In this document: piece after piece, positions 61,249 through 64,000 of the stretch
Layout: each line of letters begins with the position of its first letter
How positions within the stretch are numbered: position 1 is the stretch's first letter
Assembly: GCA_964411275.1 (NCBI GenBank)
Contig: CAYPKG010000006.1
Coordinates: forward strand, 1-64,000
Source of the DNA: CAYPKG01 sp964411275
Lineage (GTDB): Bacteria; Bacillota; Clostridia; Christensenellales; CAG-138
DNA length: 64,000 bases
Direction: 5' to 3'
Position numbers and translations under genes: made by a program
The notes under the pieces: model-generated
What the model saw: only the letters and a program-made list of their open reading frames with translations
Databases searched by the model: none
Told to the model about the DNA's origin: nothing

Positions 61249-62868
61249 ATGAGACGTGTTTCTAATGGCCGGCGTATATTCGGATATGCCCTGGCCGCCC
61301 TGTTGCTGTTCGCCTGCTCTTTTGCGTTGGCAGAAAGTGGCGAGGAGGTCTATGTAAGCGGCATGTGGGCTACCTTCTGGTCCCTGGTGCCCCCTATCAT
61401 CGCCATCGGTCTGGCGCTGATCACCAAAGAGGTATATTCCTCGTTGTTTGTGGGGATTGTGGCAGGCGCGCTGTTCCACGCGAATTTCAATCCGGAACTT
61501 GCGTTTAACACAATGCTCAACGACGGCTTTATCGGGAGCCTTGCCGATGGCTGGAATGTGGGTATTCTCATATTCCTGGTTGTGTTGGGCATCTTGGTGG
61601 TGGTCATGAACCGGGCGGGCGGCTCCGCCGCGTACGGCGAATGGGCGCGCAAGAAGATCAAGACGAAAAAGAGCGCCACACTGGCCACGTTCGCCCTGGG
61701 CTGCCTCATATTCGTAGACGATTATTTCAACTGCCTCACCGTGGGCAACGTCATGCGGCCCATTACCGACACCCATGGCGTTTCCCGGGCCAAACTGTCC
61801 TACCTCATCGACGCCACGGCGGCCCCCATCTGCATGATCGCCCCCATCTCCAGCTGGGCGGCGGCGGTTACCGGGGTGATTGAGGGCACCGACGGGCTGA
61901 CGCTGTTTATCCGTGCCATCCCATATAATTTCTATTCTCTTTTAACAATCGCCATGATCATCACAATCACGCTCCTGAAATTTGACTTCGGCCCCATGCG
62001 CATACACGAGCAAAACGCCGAAAAGGGAGACCTGTTCACCACCGACGCCCGCCCCTATGGCGACGGCACGGAAGAGATCGTGAAGGGCAAGGGCCAGGTG
62101 AAGGATCTCGTCATCCCCATCGCGGTGCTGATCGTGTGCTGCGTGCTGGGCATGGTGTATACCGGCGGGTTCTTCTCCGGGGAAAGCTTCATCAACGCGT
62201 TTGCCAATTGTGACGCTTCCGTAGGCCTGTCCATGGGCTCCATCATATCCTTGATCCTGACGTTCATCTATTATATGTTCCGGAAAGTTTTGTCGTTTAA
62301 GGAGTTTATGGCTGCGGTTCCGGAGGGCTTTAAGGCCATGGTTCCCGCTATCCTGATCCTGACGTTCGCGTGGACGCTGTCCGCCATGACCGGGCTTCTG
62401 GGCGCGGATGTGTATGTGGCTCGTCTCGTGGAAAGCGGCGCAGAAAGCCTGGAGTCCTTCCTTCCAGTCATCATATTCCTGGTAGCGGTTGGATTGTCCT
62501 TTGCCACCGGCACCAGCTGGGGCACGTTCGGCATCCTGCTGCCCATCGTGGTCAGAGTGCTGCCTGCGGGAAGCGAACTTTTGATCATCGCCGTGTCCGC
62601 TTGCCTGGCCGGCGCCGTGTGCGGCGACCACTGCTCCCCCATCTCGGATACCACCATCATGGCCTCTACAGGCGGCCAGTGCGACCATGTCAATCACGTG
62701 TCCACCCAGCTACCCTACGCGATGCTGGTGGCGGGCGTGTCCGCCGTGTTCTACATACTCGCGGGGTTTGTCCGCAACGCATTCATCGTACTGCCCCTTG
62801 CTATTGTGGCAATGGTGGGCGTGTTAATCCTCATGAAGACGCTGATGTACAGAAAAGACGCAAAGTAA
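61249..62868 (+). CDS. NhaC-family transporter, probably lysine (LysW-type)
   Basis: 539 residues with about 11 hydrophobic segments and NhaC motifs (TKEVYSSLFVGIVAGAL, FVDDYFNCLTVGNVMRP, ATGTSWGTFGILLPI, GDHCSPISDTTIMAS). NhaC proteins exchange Na+ and H+, but those under lysine riboswitches are proposed lysine transporters, which fits here. The N-terminus carries a signal-like segment ending ACSFALAES before the first core helix, which is unusual. ATG 61249 follows GGGGAGG. Confidence 0.88.
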   Translation: MRRVSNGRRIFGYALAALLLFACSFALAESGEEVYVSGMWATFWSLVPPIIAIGLALITKEVYSSLFVGIVAGALFHANFNPELAFNTMLNDGFIGSLADGWNVGILIFLVVLGILVVVMNRAGGSAAYGEWARKKIKTKKSATLATFALGCLIFVDDYFNCLTVGNVMRPITDTHGVSRAKLSYLIDATAAPICMIAPISSWAAAVTGVIEGTDGLTLFIRAIPYNFYSLLTIAMIITITLLKFDFGPMRIHEQNAEKGDLFTTDARPYGDGTEEIVKGKGQVKDLVIPIAVLIVCCVLGMVYTGGFFSGESFINAFANCDASVGLSMGSIISLILTFIYYMFRKVLSFKEFMAAVPEGFKAMVPAILILTFAWTLSAMTGLLGADVYVARLVESGAESLESFLPVIIFLVAVGLSFATGTSWGTFGILLPIVVRVLPAGSELLIIAVSACLAGAVCGDHCSPISDTTIMASTGGQCDHVNHVSTQLPYAMLVAGVSAVFYILAGFVRNAFIVLPLAIVAMVGVLILMKTLMYRKDAK

Positions 62869-62886
62869 AAAGAAGTTCCTGGTATG

Positions 62887-62932
62887 AAAAATTGGCTGCC
62901 GCTAGAATGCATGTGAGCGGCAGCCAATTTTT
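62887..62932. terminator. Bidirectional terminator
   Basis: A perfect 17-bp stem (62887-62903 with 62916-62932), with A5 and T5 at the ends. It lies between convergent nhaC-type gene and yhbY. Confidence 0.9.
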
Positions 62933-62963
62933 ACTTAAAATACCGTTGCCCTATTTTCATAAA

Positions 62964-63260
62964 TCACTTCAGCAATTGAATTTTCTTATTCTCCTCGCTC
63001 TCCCGATACAGCACAAATTTCCGCCCAATACACTGCACAACACTGGCGCGTACCCGGGGGGCCAGCATGTCGGCGGCCTCCTTGCAGGATAGCGGCGCTG
63101 TTTCAAGAACGCTGAATTTGATCAGTTCCCGCGCTTCCAAAGCGAGGTCGACCTGCTGAGCCAAATGAGGGCCGATGCCCTCCTTCCCGATCTGGAAAAT
63201 CGGCGTGAGCGTGTTGGCAAGCCCGCGAAGCTGGGCGCGTTGTCTGCTGTTGAGTTCCAT
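62964..63260 (-). CDS. yhbY: YhbY/CRM-domain RNA-binding protein
   Basis: 98 residues: LNSRQRAQLRGLANTLTPIFQIGKEG, then the GxxG-like block and VVQCIGRKFVLYR. A CRM (KH-like) domain that binds pre-50S ribosomes. ATG 63260 follows GAAGGGATC. It lies 30 bases downstream of obg, a common pairing. Confidence 0.93.
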   Translation of the reverse strand: MELNSRQRAQLRGLANTLTPIFQIGKEGIGPHLAQQVDLALEARELIKFSVLETAPLSCKEAADMLAPRVRASVVQCIGRKFVLYRESEENKKIQLLK

Positions 63261-63289
63261 GTATGATCCCTTCCGCCCTGATGGGCAAA

Positions 63290-64000
63290 CTAATCTGTAA
63301 AATCGAATTCCCACTCGCCCATGCGTACGGTATCCCCGTCCCCCGCGCCGCGCTCGCGAAGTGCTTGGATGATCCCGGTTTTGATGAGCAGTTGCTGGAA
63401 CCGGCGCATGGACTCCTCGTCGTTGGGGTCGGTGGTATCGAGTATTCGCTCCACATCCCCGCCGGAGAGCACATACGCCCCGTCGTCCTCCCGGACGATG
63501 GCAAAGCCCGGCTCGTACTGGGGTTTCAGCTCCAGCTCCTCCTCCTCAAACTCCTGCACCGGCGGAAGCGTCTTGAGCAGCCGCACGATTTCGTCCAACA
63601 GCCTGTCAAGCCCCTGATGGGCAGCCGCAGACACCGGAACCACGAGAGAGCCCAAAGGCTCCGCCGCCTTTTGAAAATTGGAGAGCGCATCGCTGTCCGG
63701 GGGCAGTATGTCGGTTTTGTTGGCGGCGATGATCTGGGGCAAAGCCGCCAGCTTTTCGCTGTAGGCGGCAAGCTCCGCGTTGATCTGCCGAAGATCCTCC
63801 ACTGGGTTCCGGCCCTCGCTTCCGGACACATCCACCACGTGCACCAGCATCCTGGTGCGCTCGATATGCCGTAAAAACTCGTGCCCAAGGCCCGCTCCTT
63901 GCGCCGCGCCCTCGATCAGCCCCGGTATGTCCGCCAGCACGAAATCCTTTTCATAGCGCTGTACCACGCCCAGATTGGGGGTGAGGGTTGTGAAATGGTA
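63290..64000 (-). CDS. obg: GTPase Obg/CgtA, N-terminal part outside the window
   Basis: The last 236 residues, open at the right edge. TTLTPNLGVV (switch I/G2), ADIPGLIEGAAQGAGLGHEFLRHIERT (G3), ANKTDI (G4) and SAAAHQGL (G5) are seen, then the C-terminal OCT domain. Obg acts in 50S assembly and stress response. The Gly-rich N-terminal domain and P-loop lie past 64000. Confidence 0.95.
   Translation of the reverse strand, partial: YHFTTLTPNLGVVQRYEKDFVLADIPGLIEGAAQGAGLGHEFLRHIERTRMLVHVVDVSGSEGRNPVEDLRQINAELAAYSEKLAALPQIIAANKTDILPPDSDALSNFQKAAEPLGSLVVPVSAAAHQGLDRLLDEIVRLLKTLPPVQEFEEEELELKPQYEPGFAIVREDDGAYVLSGGDVERILDTTDPNDEESMRRFQQLLIKTGIIQALRERGAGDGDTVRMGEWEFDFTD

Overview
The window looks like chromosome of a spore-forming, Gram-positive anaerobe of the Clostridia (Bacillota). 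Sporulation genes (yabP, yabQ, spoIIE, a cwlD-type amidase, a SpoIID-type protein, a possible SpoIIQ-type protein), the yybS-gdpP-rplI order, T-box and lysine-riboswitch leaders, a flavodiiron protein and strong AGGAGG-type ribosome binding sites all point that way. The DNA is G+C-rich (my estimate is 55-60%); the genus cannot be named from the sequence alone. Almost everything is core chromosome. The only sign of mobile DNA is a decayed serine recombinase at 1280-2786.

Layout. 1-2.8 kb: a secreted protein cut by the window edge, then the broken recombinase. 2.9-5 kb: a ppx-divIC-yabQ-yabP operon on the minus strand. 5.5-7.6 kb: rho with a very long Ala/Pro-rich and Tyr/Gln-rich insertion. 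7.7-8.6 kb: a small sigma-region-4-like regulator divergent from an XRE repressor, with a palindromic operator between them. 8.9-15.7 kb: an amino-acid-linked island with ilvA on the minus strand, two T-box-controlled units encoding paralogous acyl-CoA ligases (the first also encoding an XRE-cupin regulator), then tcdA. 15.8-19.2 kb: cell-envelope enzymes. 19.4-26.7 kb: a minus-strand run with a TIM-barrel protein, pepF, a PFL/ACT pair, a membrane protein and an AAA ATPase. 26.9-33 kb: murC, a hypothetical, a flavodiiron protein, pepV and a YitT protein. 33-37 kb: a cwlD-like amidase and a SpoIID-type protein with six SH3 domains. 37-45.5 kb: trkH/trkA, a YheO-type regulator with a B3/B4 protein, rplI-gdpP-yybS. 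45.5-53 kb: murA, corA, a degenerate M23 protein, a PHP phosphatase, an AI-2E-family protein, udk, galM. 53-64 kb: aminotransferase, MFS, threonine-aldolase-like enzyme, TSCPD protein, msrAB, spoIIE, a lysine-riboswitch NhaC transporter, yhbY and obg (cut by the edge).

The most interesting system is at 10.2-14.9 kb. Two closely similar acyl-CoA ligases each have their own promoter and T-box leader. Aligned to the usual Stem I pattern, the specifier codon is ATC (Ile) in the first and GTC (Val) in the second. With threonine deaminase alongside, this suggests that uncharged tRNA-Ile and tRNA-Val switch on activation of branched short-chain acids (2-methylbutyrate, isobutyrate), so that they can be turned into isoleucine and valine by reductive carboxylation. 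A second strong observation is Rho, whose insertion holds a 100-residue segment with about 32 Gln and 17 Tyr, resembling prion-like or condensate-forming domains. A third is a family of mosaic intergenic repeats built from shared hairpin modules, one of them with compensatory base changes.

Four places (near 37, 1827, 1985 and 15845) look like single-base indels in homopolymers that break otherwise good genes. They may be assembly errors rather than biology.
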